Assembly (NCBI RefSeq): GCF_008042035.1
Contig: NZ_RDBL01000014.1
Span: 328,086-372,803, forward strand
Reading direction: 5' to 3'
DNA: 44,718 nucleotides
DNA from: Streptomyces sp. col6
GTDB taxonomy: Bacteria; Actinomycetota; Actinomycetes; Streptomycetales; Streptomycetaceae
Shown: positions 24,030 to 32,343 of the stretch, piece by piece
Layout: every line of letters begins with the position of its first letter
Numbering within the stretch: the stretch's first letter is position 1
Position numbers and translations under genes: made by a program
The notes under the pieces: generated by a model
Told to the model about the DNA's origin: nothing
Databases searched by the model: none
What the model saw: only the letters and a program-made list of their open reading frames with translations

Positions 24030-24065
24030 ACCGCGGGGCCCGGCGTCCTTGCCGGGCCCCGCGGT
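24030..24065. terminator. Hairpin terminator within the cluster
   Basis: A 15-bp perfect stem, ACCGCGGGGCCCGGC (24030-24044) with 24051-24065, and a 6-base loop, 20 bases past the stop of the SnoaL-like gene. It splits the minus-strand genes into at least two transcription units. Confidence 0.85.
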
Positions 24066-24084
24066 CGCCGGGCGTGCGCAGCCG

Positions 24085-24555
24085 TCAGCCGAGCTGGCGC
24101 TTGAAGGTGTCGATGTCGAAGTAGAGCGTCTCGTCGATCAGCACGTCGCCGTCGAAGTGGAAGAAGACCGCCACGGGCGCGTCGATCGACTTGCCCTTGT
24201 TGGGTATGTCGCGCCAGTCGGCTTCCTGCTTGCCGCGCGCCTGGGCCTCCAGGATCACCGCGGTCGGCGTGTGGTGCACGTGGTGCAGCTCGTGCTCCAG
24301 GTTCGGGAACGCCTCCTGCATGCCGTCGAAGTAGCCCTTGCGGATGGCGTCCTCGCCGACGAACGGGCTCTCCTCGAACGCCTGGACGCGGTAGACCGCG
24401 CCACGCGGGAAGGTGGCCATCACACCCGGGATGTCCCAGACCGTCTCCGCGATGGTGTGGGCGGCCACGACCGCCTCGCGCCGGGCACGCAGGTCGGCGT
24501 CGGGCGCCGGGAGATCCGCGCCGGGGAGAGTGAATCCGTGCTCTTCGCTGGCCAT
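24085..24555 (-). CDS. SnoaL-like (NTF2-fold) protein
   Basis: A 156-residue NTF2/SnoaL-fold protein: RARREAVVAAHTIAETVWDIPGVMATF at the start, YRVQAFEESPFVGEDAIRKGYFDGMQEAFPNLEHELHHV in the middle, then VAVFFHFDGDVLIDETLYFDIDTF. Members close aromatic polyketide rings (SnoaL) or act as isomerases, hydratases or hydroxylases. Which reaction occurs here is unknown. The ATG at 24555 has GGAGGA 7 bases upstream and is preferred to a GTG at 24570. It lies 103 bases downstream of the cupin gene and ends at the terminator hairpin. Confidence 0.85.
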   Translation of the reverse strand: MASEEHGFTLPGADLPAPDADLRARREAVVAAHTIAETVWDIPGVMATFPRGAVYRVQAFEESPFVGEDAIRKGYFDGMQEAFPNLEHELHHVHHTPTAVILEAQARGKQEADWRDIPNKGKSIDAPVAVFFHFDGDVLIDETLYFDIDTFKRQLG

Positions 24556-24658
24556 GTCCGATTCCTCCACGCGTAGCCGTGTCCGTTGCCGCAGACGCTA
24601 GGGAGCACACCTCGCTTACCCCTCGCGCGCGACTGGAGAAATCGGCCACCGGCCGGAA

Positions 24659-25249
24659 TCAGACGGACTGGTGTGCCCCCTGACGGTCGGCCAGGTGGTC
24701 CTCAGGGTGCTGCTCCGGGCGGTACGAGGAGCGGTATCCGCAGGCCAGCGATACGGGGGCGAGCGCCGCGCACAGGGCCATGTCGACCAGGAACGGACGC
24801 CCGGTCACCACCCGGTACTCGTCGCGGAAGCCCAGGGCCAGCAGCGGCATCTGGAGGCGGGGAGTGCCGTCGGGGCGCAGCCGGCCCTCGTTGGTCAGGC
24901 CCCACAGCGTCTCGAAGACGGTCTCGGTGCGGTAGGCGGGGGTGGTGCGCCAGACGATCCGGGTGTGCTCGGGGCCCGGGTTCCACAGCGAGTGGACGGC
25001 CCCCGGCGGGATGTGGAACTCGTCGCCGGCCTCGTACTCCTGGAGTTCGCCGTCGAGCAGCAGGTTCAGCCGGCCGCTCTGCACCTGCATCCGTTCGGTC
25101 TGCTTGGGGTGGTAGTGGGCGGGCGGCTTGATGACGGCCGGTGCGTAGTCCACCGCCACCTCGACGTACGCGCCGCCCGACTGGGCCGCGGTGGTCAGGA
25201 AGGTGAGCCGGTCGTCGCCGAGGCGCAGTACGTCTCCCGGGCTGGCCAT
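24659..25249 (-). CDS. Cupin-domain protein
   Basis: A 196-residue single-cupin protein. Motif 1 (HYHPKQTERMQVQSG, with HxH and Glu) is at about 41-55 and motif 2 (IPPGAVHSLWNPG) at about 80-92, so all metal ligands are present. The C-terminal 80 residues are helical. Cupins in polyketide clusters act as cyclases or dioxygenases (TcmJ-like, RemF-like), but isomerase and regulatory roles also occur. AGGAG lies just upstream of the ATG. It sits between an MFS gene and the SnoaL-like gene on the minus strand and is likely co-expressed with both. Confidence 0.87.
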   Translation of the reverse strand: MASPGDVLRLGDDRLTFLTTAAQSGGAYVEVAVDYAPAVIKPPAHYHPKQTERMQVQSGRLNLLLDGELQEYEAGDEFHIPPGAVHSLWNPGPEHTRIVWRTTPAYRTETVFETLWGLTNEGRLRPDGTPRLQMPLLALGFRDEYRVVTGRPFLVDMALCAALAPVSLACGYRSSYRPEQHPEDHLADRQGAHQSV

Positions 25250-25282
25250 GGAGATCTCCTGTCGTTGTGGGGTCGGGCGGGT

Positions 25283-26776
25283 TCAGGCTGTCCGCTGCCG
25301 CGCCCCGGCCGGGGCGCGCCGTCGGCCGGGCAGGCCGACGAAGGCGTTGAGGAGGTTCAGTACGGCGATGCCGGCCGCGATCCAGAAGCCCAGGTGCAGT
25401 CCGTCGAGCCAGGCGGCGGCCGGGGCGGTGCCGTGGGCGAGTTCGCCGGTGGTCCGGGTCATGGCGCTGGTGGCGATGGTGGCGACGCCGAGCGACGCGC
25501 CGACCTGGAAGGCGGCGGTGAGCACGCCGGACGCGATGCCCTGCTGCTCCTGCGGTACGTCGGACACGCCGTGGACGTTGACGGGAATGGTGCAGCACTG
25601 CATCGCGGCGCCCAGCAGGAGCAGCGCCGGAAGCAGGTCGAGCAGATAGCTGCCGTGCTCGGGGGCCCGGGTGAGCAGGACCAGGCCGAGTACGGAGCCC
25701 ACGCCGCCCGCGAGGTACACGGGGCGCGGTCCGGAGCGGTGCATGACGCGGGTGGCCGGTGCGGTGACCGCGATGGCGATGACCCCGAGCGGCAGGAAGG
25801 CGAACCCGGCCTTCAGGGTCGAGTAGCCCAGGGTGCGCTGGAGGTAGTAGCTGGCCAGGAAGAGCACGGCGGCCTGCACGGCGCTGGTCAGGACGCGGCC
25901 GACGGACGCGGTGACCAGGGAGCGCGTGGTGAACAGCCGCATCGGCATCAGCGGGTCGGATGCGCGCAGTTCGACCAGGACGAACGAGGCGAGCAGCACG
26001 ACGGAGGCCACCGCGGGCACCACGACGTACGCCGCCGAGCCCCAGCCGTGTTCCTGGATGTTGACGATGGCGTACACGAGGGCGGCCAGGCCCCCGGTGA
26101 CGGTGACGGCGCCCAGCACGTCGGGGCGCGAGGCGGTGGCCGACCGGCTCTCGGCGCGGCCCCGGGAGAGCAGGACGACACCGGCGACGGCGACCACGCC
26201 GAACGGGATGTTGATGTAGAAGATCCACCGCCAGCTGAGGCTGTCGGTGATCAGGCCGCCGACAACGACGCCGAGCGTGCCGCCGAGTCCGGCGAGCGCC
26301 GCCCACACCGCGAGGGCGGTGGTGCGCTCCTTGCCCTTCGGGAAGATGGTCGTGACCAGGGACATCGCGGCGGGCGAGAGGAAGGCCGCGCCGCAGCCCT
26401 GGACGGCGCGGGCGGCGATGAGCACGCCCGTACCGCCGGCGACACCGCACCACAGGGAGGCGCCCGTGAACAGGGCGGCGCCCAGCAGGAACGTACGCCG
26501 GCGGCCCCAGCGGTCGGCGGTGCGGCCGCCGAGCAGCATCAGTCCGCCGAAGCAGAGGATGTACCCGGTCAGGATCCACTCCACGCCGGTGGCGCTCGCC
26601 CCGAGGTCCGCCTGGATGGCGGGCAGGGCGAGGTTCACCACCGTCGTGTCCAGGAGGACCATGAACTGTGCGAGTCCGACGAAGGCGAGCAGGCGCCAGC
26701 GCCGGGGGTCCGGCGGCGCGCTGTCGGAGGTGTCCTTCGACAGGCTGGTGCCGGGTGCGGTGGGGTCGGTGTTCAT
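25283..26776 (-). CDS. DHA2 (EmrB/QacA) family exporter of the gene cluster
   Basis: A 497-residue, roughly 14-TM drug-exporter family protein: GLAQFMVLLDTTVVNLALPAIQADLG in TM1 and LGGRTADRWGRRRTFLLGAAL in the loop after TM2. It starts 22 bases downstream of the TauD-like gene and ends 33 bases before the cupin, so it belongs to the same operon. Likely role: export of the cluster's product and self-resistance. It is clearly related to, but not a duplicate of, the MFS at 22416. Confidence 0.9.
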   Translation of the reverse strand: MNTDPTAPGTSLSKDTSDSAPPDPRRWRLLAFVGLAQFMVLLDTTVVNLALPAIQADLGASATGVEWILTGYILCFGGLMLLGGRTADRWGRRRTFLLGAALFTGASLWCGVAGGTGVLIAARAVQGCGAAFLSPAAMSLVTTIFPKGKERTTALAVWAALAGLGGTLGVVVGGLITDSLSWRWIFYINIPFGVVAVAGVVLLSRGRAESRSATASRPDVLGAVTVTGGLAALVYAIVNIQEHGWGSAAYVVVPAVASVVLLASFVLVELRASDPLMPMRLFTTRSLVTASVGRVLTSAVQAAVLFLASYYLQRTLGYSTLKAGFAFLPLGVIAIAVTAPATRVMHRSGPRPVYLAGGVGSVLGLVLLTRAPEHGSYLLDLLPALLLLGAAMQCCTIPVNVHGVSDVPQEQQGIASGVLTAAFQVGASLGVATIATSAMTRTTGELAHGTAPAAAWLDGLHLGFWIAAGIAVLNLLNAFVGLPGRRRAPAGARQRTA

Positions 26777-26798
26777 GGCGTCCTCTCGGGCGGTCCCG

Positions 26799-27707
26799 TC
26801 AGGCGGCCTGTGCCTCGATGTAGCTCAGGGCGTTGTAGATGGTGCGGTCCGGGTCGGTGATGGCCCGGCGGCCGTGCATGACGCGGGTGTTGTCGATGAC
26901 GGCCGCGTCGCCGTGCTGCCAGTCGAGGTTCTCGGTGACCAGGGCGGTCACCGTCTCGATCTCGGCGAGGAGTTCGGGGGAGAACTCGGTGCCGTCGGCG
27001 AAGGTGATCCGCGGCTTCTCGTAGTTGAAGGACGGACCCAGGATGCTGTTCGCGAAGGACGGGCGCGAGCCGAACACGGTGGAGTCGGCCGCCGGGGTAC
27101 GGAAGGCGTAGCGGATGCCGCCGTCCTCCTCCGGGGTGATCGTGGTGCCGGCCAGCTGCTCGGTGAGGGCGAGCAGCTCGGAGACCTCGATCTCCTCGGC
27201 GGGCTTGGTGCCGCCGAGGAGGTGGTGGGCCATCGCGCGCCACTGCGGCTCGGCGACGTAGCGGCTGTAGACGATGTCCTGCGCGGCGAACGCCTCGCGG
27301 GCGGCCGGGGACAGGGCGTCCCAGACGCGGTAGCCGTCGCAGACGGTGGTCTGGGAGCCGGAGGAGGCGGCCTTCTCGCAGAAGAACCAGGCGAGGTGGG
27401 AGCGGAAGGGGCTGTTGCCGTTCTCGGTGTGCAGCCCGACCTCGTCGAAGCCGGCGTCGACCTTCTGGGCGACCTCGGAGTAGAAGTCGCGGGCCGGGTC
27501 GAGGGTGGTGGAGACGGAGGTGTTCTGGACGAGGGCGGTGAACGACGTCATGTCCGACTCGAAGCCGCGCAGCAGCAGGAAGCCCGCCTCGGCCAGCAGG
27601 TCGAGGAGCTCCTTGCGGTCGACGTCGGCCAGCGAGCCGCCGGCGACCGGTTCGACCAGCAGGCCGCTGCCGGTGCCGTAGGGGGTGGTCTTCACGGTGG
27701 TGCTCAT
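26799..27707 (-). CDS. TauD/TfdA-family Fe(II)/2-oxoglutarate oxygenase
   Basis: A 302-residue TauD-like enzyme. The facial triad is visible: His93 and Glu95 in LHTENGNSPF, and the distal His278 in VMHGRRAI with a 2-oxoglutarate-binding Arg at about 288. The SxxxxxxFFCxxAA...TxxCDG pattern after the HxE matches the SyrP/clavaminate-synthase-like branch. Glu instead of Asp in the HxD/E motif favours hydroxylation or desaturation over halogenation, which needs Gly or Ala there. It begins with ATG overlapping the stop of the acyl-AMP ligase gene (ATGA), so the ligase and oxygenase are made together. Likely substrate: the activated acyl chain or an amine attached to it. Confidence 0.9.
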   Translation of the reverse strand: MSTTVKTTPYGTGSGLLVEPVAGGSLADVDRKELLDLLAEAGFLLLRGFESDMTSFTALVQNTSVSTTLDPARDFYSEVAQKVDAGFDEVGLHTENGNSPFRSHLAWFFCEKAASSGSQTTVCDGYRVWDALSPAAREAFAAQDIVYSRYVAEPQWRAMAHHLLGGTKPAEEIEVSELLALTEQLAGTTITPEEDGGIRYAFRTPAADSTVFGSRPSFANSILGPSFNYEKPRITFADGTEFSPELLAEIETVTALVTENLDWQHGDAAVIDNTRVMHGRRAITDPDRTIYNALSYIEAQAA

Positions 27708-29335
27708 ACCTTCTCCTCGTGGGGCGTCGGTGCGGCCGGCGTGCGGCCGGTGGTTACGTGGTCGCGGATGACGTCGCGGCGCGGGCGGCCGGTGACGGTG
27801 AAGCAGCGTGCGTAGTCGGGGTCGTCCTCGGTCATGAGGTGGACGACGGCGGCGCGTTCGATGGCGGAGAGCCGTTCCCGGCCGAAGGCGTCGATGCGTT
27901 CGCGGGCGGTGTCGGGGTCGAGGCCGGCCTCGATGACGAACAGGCCGTGGACCTCTTCCAGGGCGTCGGCGACGATGGCCGACTCGCGGACGAAGCCGAG
28001 TTCGCGGTAGCGGGCCTCGACCCATTCCGGGGACACGTTGCGCCCGCCGGCGGTGATGATGAGGCTCTTCTTACGGCCGGTGATCCGGAGGTAGCCGTCC
28101 TCGTCGATCTCGGCGAGGTCGCCGGTGTGCAGCCTGCCCTGTTCGTCCACGACGACGCTGGAGGGGTCCTCGCGGGTGTAGCCGGCGAACAGCGAGGTGC
28201 TGCGGATGAGCAGTTCGCCGTCCTCGGCCAGCTCGACCTGGACGTGGTCCAGCGGGCGGCCGACGGTGCCGAACCTGACCTCGCCGGGGAAGTTCCAGGA
28301 GACGACGGAGGAGTTCTCGCTGAGCCCGTAGCCCTCGTGGACGGTGAGTCCGAAGGCGTCCAGGCGCTGGAGGATCTCGGCGGGGACGGGCGCGCCGCCG
28401 CAGGCGATGAACACCGGGCCCTCGTGGCCGAAGATCCGCAGGTGCCGCTCGGCGACGCTCTCCCCGGGCGCCTCCTCGCACAGGGCGAGGAACAGCCCGG
28501 CGACGGTGGGCGGCACGACGAGCGCGGTGGGCCGGGCCTGGCGCAGCAGCGCGAGCATCCGGGGTCCGGCGTCGGCGGCGGTGCCCACCAGGGCGGTGCC
28601 GGGCGGCAGGAAGGAGACCGAGCCGCCCGCGAGGAACGGCATGTAGAGGCCGGCGACCTGCTCGATGAGGAGGCTGAGCGGGACGATGGAGAGGTACCGC
28701 TCGAACAGCGCGGTGCCGGTGCGGGCGCGCAGCGAGGTGAGCAGGGCGTCCAGGCCGTGCCGGCGGATCTGCACGCCCTTGGGCGCGGAGGTGGTGCCGG
28801 AGGTGTGGATGACCTTGATGACCCCCTCCTCGCGGGAGGGGTTGCGCAGGTCGGCGGTCCGGAACGGCTCGGCGAGCAGTGCGGGCAGGTCGACGGGGCG
28901 CACCTCGCAGCCGCCGGCCAGCACCTTCACGGGGGAGGTGTCGGCCCAGCGGGCGAGGGCGCGGGTGCCGGCGTCGTCGACGAGGCAGAGGTCGGCTGAC
29001 TCCAGGAGGGAGGCGGCCTGTTCGGCGGCGAAGGCGGTGGGGACGGGGATCTCGACGGCCCCGGAGAACAGGGCGGCGAGGTCGGCGACGACCCACTCGG
29101 GCGAGTTCTCCGCGAGCAGCCCGATCCGGGCGGGGCGGCCGTGTTCGGCGGCCCACTGCCCCAGGCGGCCGGCGAGGCGCAGGGCGGCGCCGATGATCTG
29201 GCGGTACGTCCACTCGGCGGGGGCGCTGCCGGCGGGGGCGTCGTCGGGGAGCAGGACCCGCAGCATCACGGCGTCGCTGTCGGCCTGCCGCAGGAGTCCG
29301 GCGGTCAGGCTGGTGCGCTCGGTGTCAGGCAGCAC
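27704..29335 (-). CDS. Acyl-AMP ligase (long-chain acyl-CoA/ACP synthetase-like)
   Basis: A 543-residue ANL-superfamily adenylating enzyme. The P-loop HTSGTTSAPKGV is at 177-188, GYGLSENSS (A5) near 337, and TGDLAEIDEDGYLRITGRKKS (A7/A8) near 400-420. It should activate a fatty or polyene acid as acyl-AMP and pass it to CoA, an ACP or an amine. The position of the usual A10 Lys reads FTVTGRPRRDVI, so Arg517 appears to replace Lys. GTG at 29335 overlaps the end of the hemolysin-family gene by 11 bases, and its stop overlaps the TauD start, so the three genes form a tightly coupled block. Confidence 0.88.
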   Translation of the reverse strand: MLPDTERTSLTAGLLRQADSDAVMLRVLLPDDAPAGSAPAEWTYRQIIGAALRLAGRLGQWAAEHGRPARIGLLAENSPEWVVADLAALFSGAVEIPVPTAFAAEQAASLLESADLCLVDDAGTRALARWADTSPVKVLAGGCEVRPVDLPALLAEPFRTADLRNPSREEGVIKVIHTSGTTSAPKGVQIRRHGLDALLTSLRARTGTALFERYLSIVPLSLLIEQVAGLYMPFLAGGSVSFLPPGTALVGTAADAGPRMLALLRQARPTALVVPPTVAGLFLALCEEAPGESVAERHLRIFGHEGPVFIACGGAPVPAEILQRLDAFGLTVHEGYGLSENSSVVSWNFPGEVRFGTVGRPLDHVQVELAEDGELLIRSTSLFAGYTREDPSSVVVDEQGRLHTGDLAEIDEDGYLRITGRKKSLIITAGGRNVSPEWVEARYRELGFVRESAIVADALEEVHGLFVIEAGLDPDTARERIDAFGRERLSAIERAAVVHLMTEDDPDYARCFTVTGRPRRDVIRDHVTTGRTPAAPTPHEEKV

Positions 29336-29981
29336 GGGTCAGTACCTTCTGCTCGGGGCGGTTCGCGACGAACCGCATGTCGACCGATTCGAAGCAGTAG
29401 CGGCCGATCGCGGCGAGCAGCAGGGTGCTCTGCTCGGCGGCCTCGGCCCAGCCGACGACCGGCCGGGTGTCGTAGTACGACCCCCACTGGTCGGCCTCCT
29501 CGGCGCTGAGGCGTTCGCGGGAGGCGTCGGTGAGCGGGTGGAAGACGCAGCCGAGGCGCTCCATCAGCTGGGCGAGCCGGCCGGTCATCGTCATCACCGC
29601 GTACGGGCGGCCGAGGCAGGCCATGATCAGGGGGATGGCCCTGATGATCTCGCCGCCGGCGCTCGCCCGTACCGAGGCGACGTTGCCGATCTGCATGACC
29701 TGCGAGCGCTTGACCTGGACGCCGGCCTCGGCGCTGAGGACCTCTTCGACGGGAGCGTCGAGATAGCGTTCGAGCAGGAGGGGGGTGTCCCCCTCGGGGA
29801 AGGAAAGCCCCGCGCAGGCCAGGGCCTGTTCGGTGCCGTCCTCCGCTTCGTCGAAGAACGCCAGGAACCCGTCGGGGTCGGGCCGGACGCTGGCCCGGTA
29901 CTGCTTGGCGAAGACCTGGTGGGCGAGCTCGGAGGCGATCTGCCAGTCCGGTTCACCGCGCTGGGACAGTGTGATTCTCAT
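29325..29981 (-). CDS. Thermostable-hemolysin family (T_hemolysin, PF12261-like) protein
   Basis: A 218-residue protein resembling the thermostable hemolysin (delta-VPH) family. It has VFAKQYRASVRPDPDGFLAFFDE near the start, LERYLDAPVEEVLS, the central QVMQIGNVASV segment, and PYAVMTMTGRLAQLMERLGCVFHPL. The name comes from Vibrio, but the layout looks acyltransferase-like (GNAT or autoinducer-synthase-like) and no membrane segment is present. In this context an acyl-transfer role is more plausible than hemolysis; this is inference. ATG at 29981 follows a GGGGGG ribosome site. It lies 26 bases after the flavoenzyme gene and overlaps the ligase gene. Confidence 0.82.
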   Translation of the reverse strand: MRITLSQRGEPDWQIASELAHQVFAKQYRASVRPDPDGFLAFFDEAEDGTEQALACAGLSFPEGDTPLLLERYLDAPVEEVLSAEAGVQVKRSQVMQIGNVASVRASAGGEIIRAIPLIMACLGRPYAVMTMTGRLAQLMERLGCVFHPLTDASRERLSAEEADQWGSYYDTRPVVGWAEAAEQSTLLLAAIGRYCFESVDMRFVANRPEQKVLTRAA

Positions 29982-30007
29982 GCGTGCACCCCCCTTGCTG
30001 GGTCGGG

Positions 30008-31216
30008 TTACAGGATCGAGGCGGACGGCTCGGGCGCCGTCTCCACGCGGGGCGCGGCGGCCGTGACGGGCCGGGCGCGCAGGGCGAGTTCGGCGGCCTT
30101 GAGACCGCTGTTGATGGAGGTCTCGGCGAGGATGCCGGGGGCGGCGACGCTGTCCCCGACGAGGTAGACGCCCTCGCCCCGGTCGATCGCGGGCCGGTCG
30201 CGCCAGCTGAGGCCCGGCAGGTCCAGGGCGCCGGTGCGGCCGCGCGAGACGCCCTCGCGGCGCCACAGGGTGCGGTCCTGCCAGCCCGGGGTCGTGAGGT
30301 CGAACAGCTTCTCCAGCCGGGCGATGGCCTGGGCCTTGTTCTCGCCGGGCCGGATCGGCATCGCGCCCTGGAAGAGGGCGTGGCCCTCGGGCGCGAGGGA
30401 GGGGTCGTGGTCGGAGTACTGGGAGGTGAAGCCGCCCTCGTCCATGTCGAAGGAGACGTTGCCGTCCTTCTTGGACCGGGTGACCGCCAGGTCGACCAGG
30501 GCGGAGGTGCCGCTCGGCCACTCCAGCGTGGTGTCCTTCAGCAGGCCGCGCGCGGCGGCCAGCGAGGTGGCGATGATCACCGGACCGTCCGTGGGGAGCT
30601 CGGTCAGGCGGGAGTTGGTCTCGATGACCACCCCGTTGGCGCGGGCGACGCGGGCCATGCGCTCGACGAGCGCCCCCCAGCCGCCGATGAAGTAGCGGCT
30701 GGGCAGCGGGAACTTGGGTGTGCCGACCCGCAGCAGCCGCTCCCAGACGAAGGCGGCGGACAGTCGGCCCGGGTCGCCGTCGAAGAGGATCGGGCCGAGG
30801 AAGCCGAGGGCCTCGTCGACCGTCTGCTGGGGGAAGTTCTCGCTCGCCCAGTCCTGGAAGGACCGGTCGATGGGGACCGGCCGGTCCCGCTTGAGCAGCG
30901 TCATCTTCATGTAGCCGGGCGGCAGGGTCATGCGCAGCTTGCCCTGGTGGCGGAAGCGCATGCGCGTCCACTCGTGGAAGGACAGGCGCACATAGCGGCC
31001 GGCCACCCCGCGCTGGATGAGCCACTGCCAGGCGGGGCCGTTGTTCATGATGGTGTGCGGGCCGTCGTTGGTGACGTAGGGCCCGTCCGCCGAGCGGGCG
31101 CGGCCGCCCAGGTGGGAGTGCGCCTCGTGGAGCGTGACGCGGGCGCCTTGCTCGGCGGCGGCGATCGCCGCGGTCAGGCCGGCCAGCCCGCCGCCGATGA
31201 TCGTGATGTTGGCCAT
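30008..31216 (-). CDS. FAD-dependent amine-oxidase/phytoene-desaturase-like oxidoreductase
   Basis: A 402-residue flavoprotein. The FAD-binding fold opens it (ITIIGGGLAGLTAAIAAAEQGARVTLHEAHSHLGGRARS: GxGxxG, Glu and GGR), and the C-terminal cofactor loop is GVYLVGDSVAAPGILAETSINSG. It is shorter than carotenoid desaturases (about 490-510) but of the same superfamily. A role in desaturating or isomerising the polyene, or in oxidising a cyclised intermediate to an aromatic ring, would fit the cluster; I cannot decide. It lies 37 bases from the aldo/keto reductase gene upstream and 26 from the hemolysin-family gene downstream. Confidence 0.87.
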   Translation of the reverse strand: MANITIIGGGLAGLTAAIAAAEQGARVTLHEAHSHLGGRARSADGPYVTNDGPHTIMNNGPAWQWLIQRGVAGRYVRLSFHEWTRMRFRHQGKLRMTLPPGYMKMTLLKRDRPVPIDRSFQDWASENFPQQTVDEALGFLGPILFDGDPGRLSAAFVWERLLRVGTPKFPLPSRYFIGGWGALVERMARVARANGVVIETNSRLTELPTDGPVIIATSLAAARGLLKDTTLEWPSGTSALVDLAVTRSKKDGNVSFDMDEGGFTSQYSDHDPSLAPEGHALFQGAMPIRPGENKAQAIARLEKLFDLTTPGWQDRTLWRREGVSRGRTGALDLPGLSWRDRPAIDRGEGVYLVGDSVAAPGILAETSINSGLKAAELALRARPVTAAAPRVETAPEPSASIL

Positions 31217-31253
31217 GGTCGGTACTCACTCACCTTCGGGTTTCGCGGGCGTG

Positions 31254-32240
31254 TCAGCCGTCGAGCGTGGCCATGGCGCCGGCGGGGTAACGGTCCCCCA
31301 CGGTCGATCCGTGCGGGGCGATCGCGTCCAGCGCCGCGAGGTCGTCGGCGCTCAGCCGTACGTCGGATGCGGCGACGTTCTGTTCGAGGTAGCCGACGCG
31401 CTTGGTGCCGGGGATGGCGACGACGTCCTGGGAGAGGACCCAGGCCAGGGCGAGCTGTCCGGGGGTGATGCCCTTGGCCTCGGCGAGCGCCTCCAGGCGT
31501 TCGACGACGCTCAGGTTGGCGGCGAGGTTCTCGGCCTGGAAGCGCGGGACGACGCGGCGGAAGTCCTGCTCGGCGAGGTTGTCGACGCTGCGGATGGCGC
31601 CGGTCAGCAGGCCCCGGCCCAGCGGGCTGTAGCCGACGAAGCCGATGCCGAGTTCGCGGACGGTCGCGAGCACCCCGTTGTGCTCGACGTCGCGCGTGGA
31701 CAGCGAGTACTCGGTCTGTACGGCGCTGAGGGGGTGCACCGCGTGGGCGCGGCGGATGGTGGCGGCGGACGCCTCGGAGATGCCGAGGTGGCGCACCTTG
31801 CCCTCGGCGACCAGCTCGGCGAGGGCGCCGAAGCTCTCCTCGACGGGCACGTCCGGGTCGACGCGGTGCAGGTAGTACAGGTCGAGCCGGTCGGTGCCGA
31901 GCCGGCTCAGGGTGCCCTCGACGCAGCCCCGGATGTACTCGGGGCGGCCGTTGAGCCGGCCCGTGATGCTGCCGTCGGGGGCGACCTCGTTGCCGACCTT
32001 GGAGGAGACGACGATGTCGTCGCGGCGGCCGGCGATGACCTTGCCGACGAACTCCTCGTTGGTGTGCGGGCCGTAGAAGTCCGCGGTGTCCAGCAGGGTG
32101 ACGCCGAGTTCGAGAGCCCGGTCGGCGGTGCGCAGCGCCTCCTGGCCGTCGACCGGACCGTAGGCGAACGTCATGCCCATGCATCCGAGCCCCTGCTCGG
32201 AGACGACGAGCCCCTGGCTGCCGAGCTTTCGTTGCCGCAT
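31254..32240 (-). CDS. Aldo/keto reductase
   Basis: A 328-residue AKR (AKR13-like) enzyme. The catalytic tetrad is visible: Asp and Tyr in DTADFYGPHTNEEF near residues 51-56, Lys in VVSSKVG near 80, and His in LYYLHRVD near 124. The C-terminal NADPH-binding PGTKRVGYLEQNV is present. It could reduce a carbonyl of the polyketide or an unrelated aldehyde. Unlike most of its neighbours, it has a 103-base gap upstream with a palindrome at 32258-32272, so it may start a separate transcript under its own regulator. Confidence 0.9.
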   Translation of the reverse strand: MRQRKLGSQGLVVSEQGLGCMGMTFAYGPVDGQEALRTADRALELGVTLLDTADFYGPHTNEEFVGKVIAGRRDDIVVSSKVGNEVAPDGSITGRLNGRPEYIRGCVEGTLSRLGTDRLDLYYLHRVDPDVPVEESFGALAELVAEGKVRHLGISEASAATIRRAHAVHPLSAVQTEYSLSTRDVEHNGVLATVRELGIGFVGYSPLGRGLLTGAIRSVDNLAEQDFRRVVPRFQAENLAANLSVVERLEALAEAKGITPGQLALAWVLSQDVVAIPGTKRVGYLEQNVAASDVRLSADDLAALDAIAPHGSTVGDRYPAGAMATLDG

Positions 32241-32257
32241 CTTCGGTTCCTTCCGGA

Positions 32258-32272
32258 TTTATCGTCGATAAA
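32258..32272. promoter_or_regulatory. Palindromic operator upstream of the aldo/keto reductase
   Basis: TTTATCG-T-CGATAAA is a perfect inverted repeat with 7-bp arms in an AT-rich patch, 18 bases upstream of the reductase start. Sites of the TATCGnCGATA type often bind TetR/MarR/PadR-type repressors; the protein is not identified. Confidence 0.68.
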
Positions 32273-32343
32273 AATTCTAGCACTGACAGTTTCAGGGAAC
32301 CAGTGAGCGACGGCGTCCCGTACGAAAGGGGGGTGACGCCGCG

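Noticed and set aside
22008..24104. A very long plus-strand open frame of about 700 codons over the MFS and epimerase genes
   Set aside because: It is an antisense shadow of GC-rich coding DNA: rich in Arg/Gly/Asp, with no ribosome site and no family motifs. The minus-strand genes in the same place have clear domains. Similar antisense frames over the KS genes were rejected for the same reason.
29325..29981. A real hemolysin or toxin
   Set aside because: There is no signal peptide, no membrane-spanning segment and no toxin context. It overlaps an acyl-AMP ligase in a polyketide cluster, so the family name is probably misleading.
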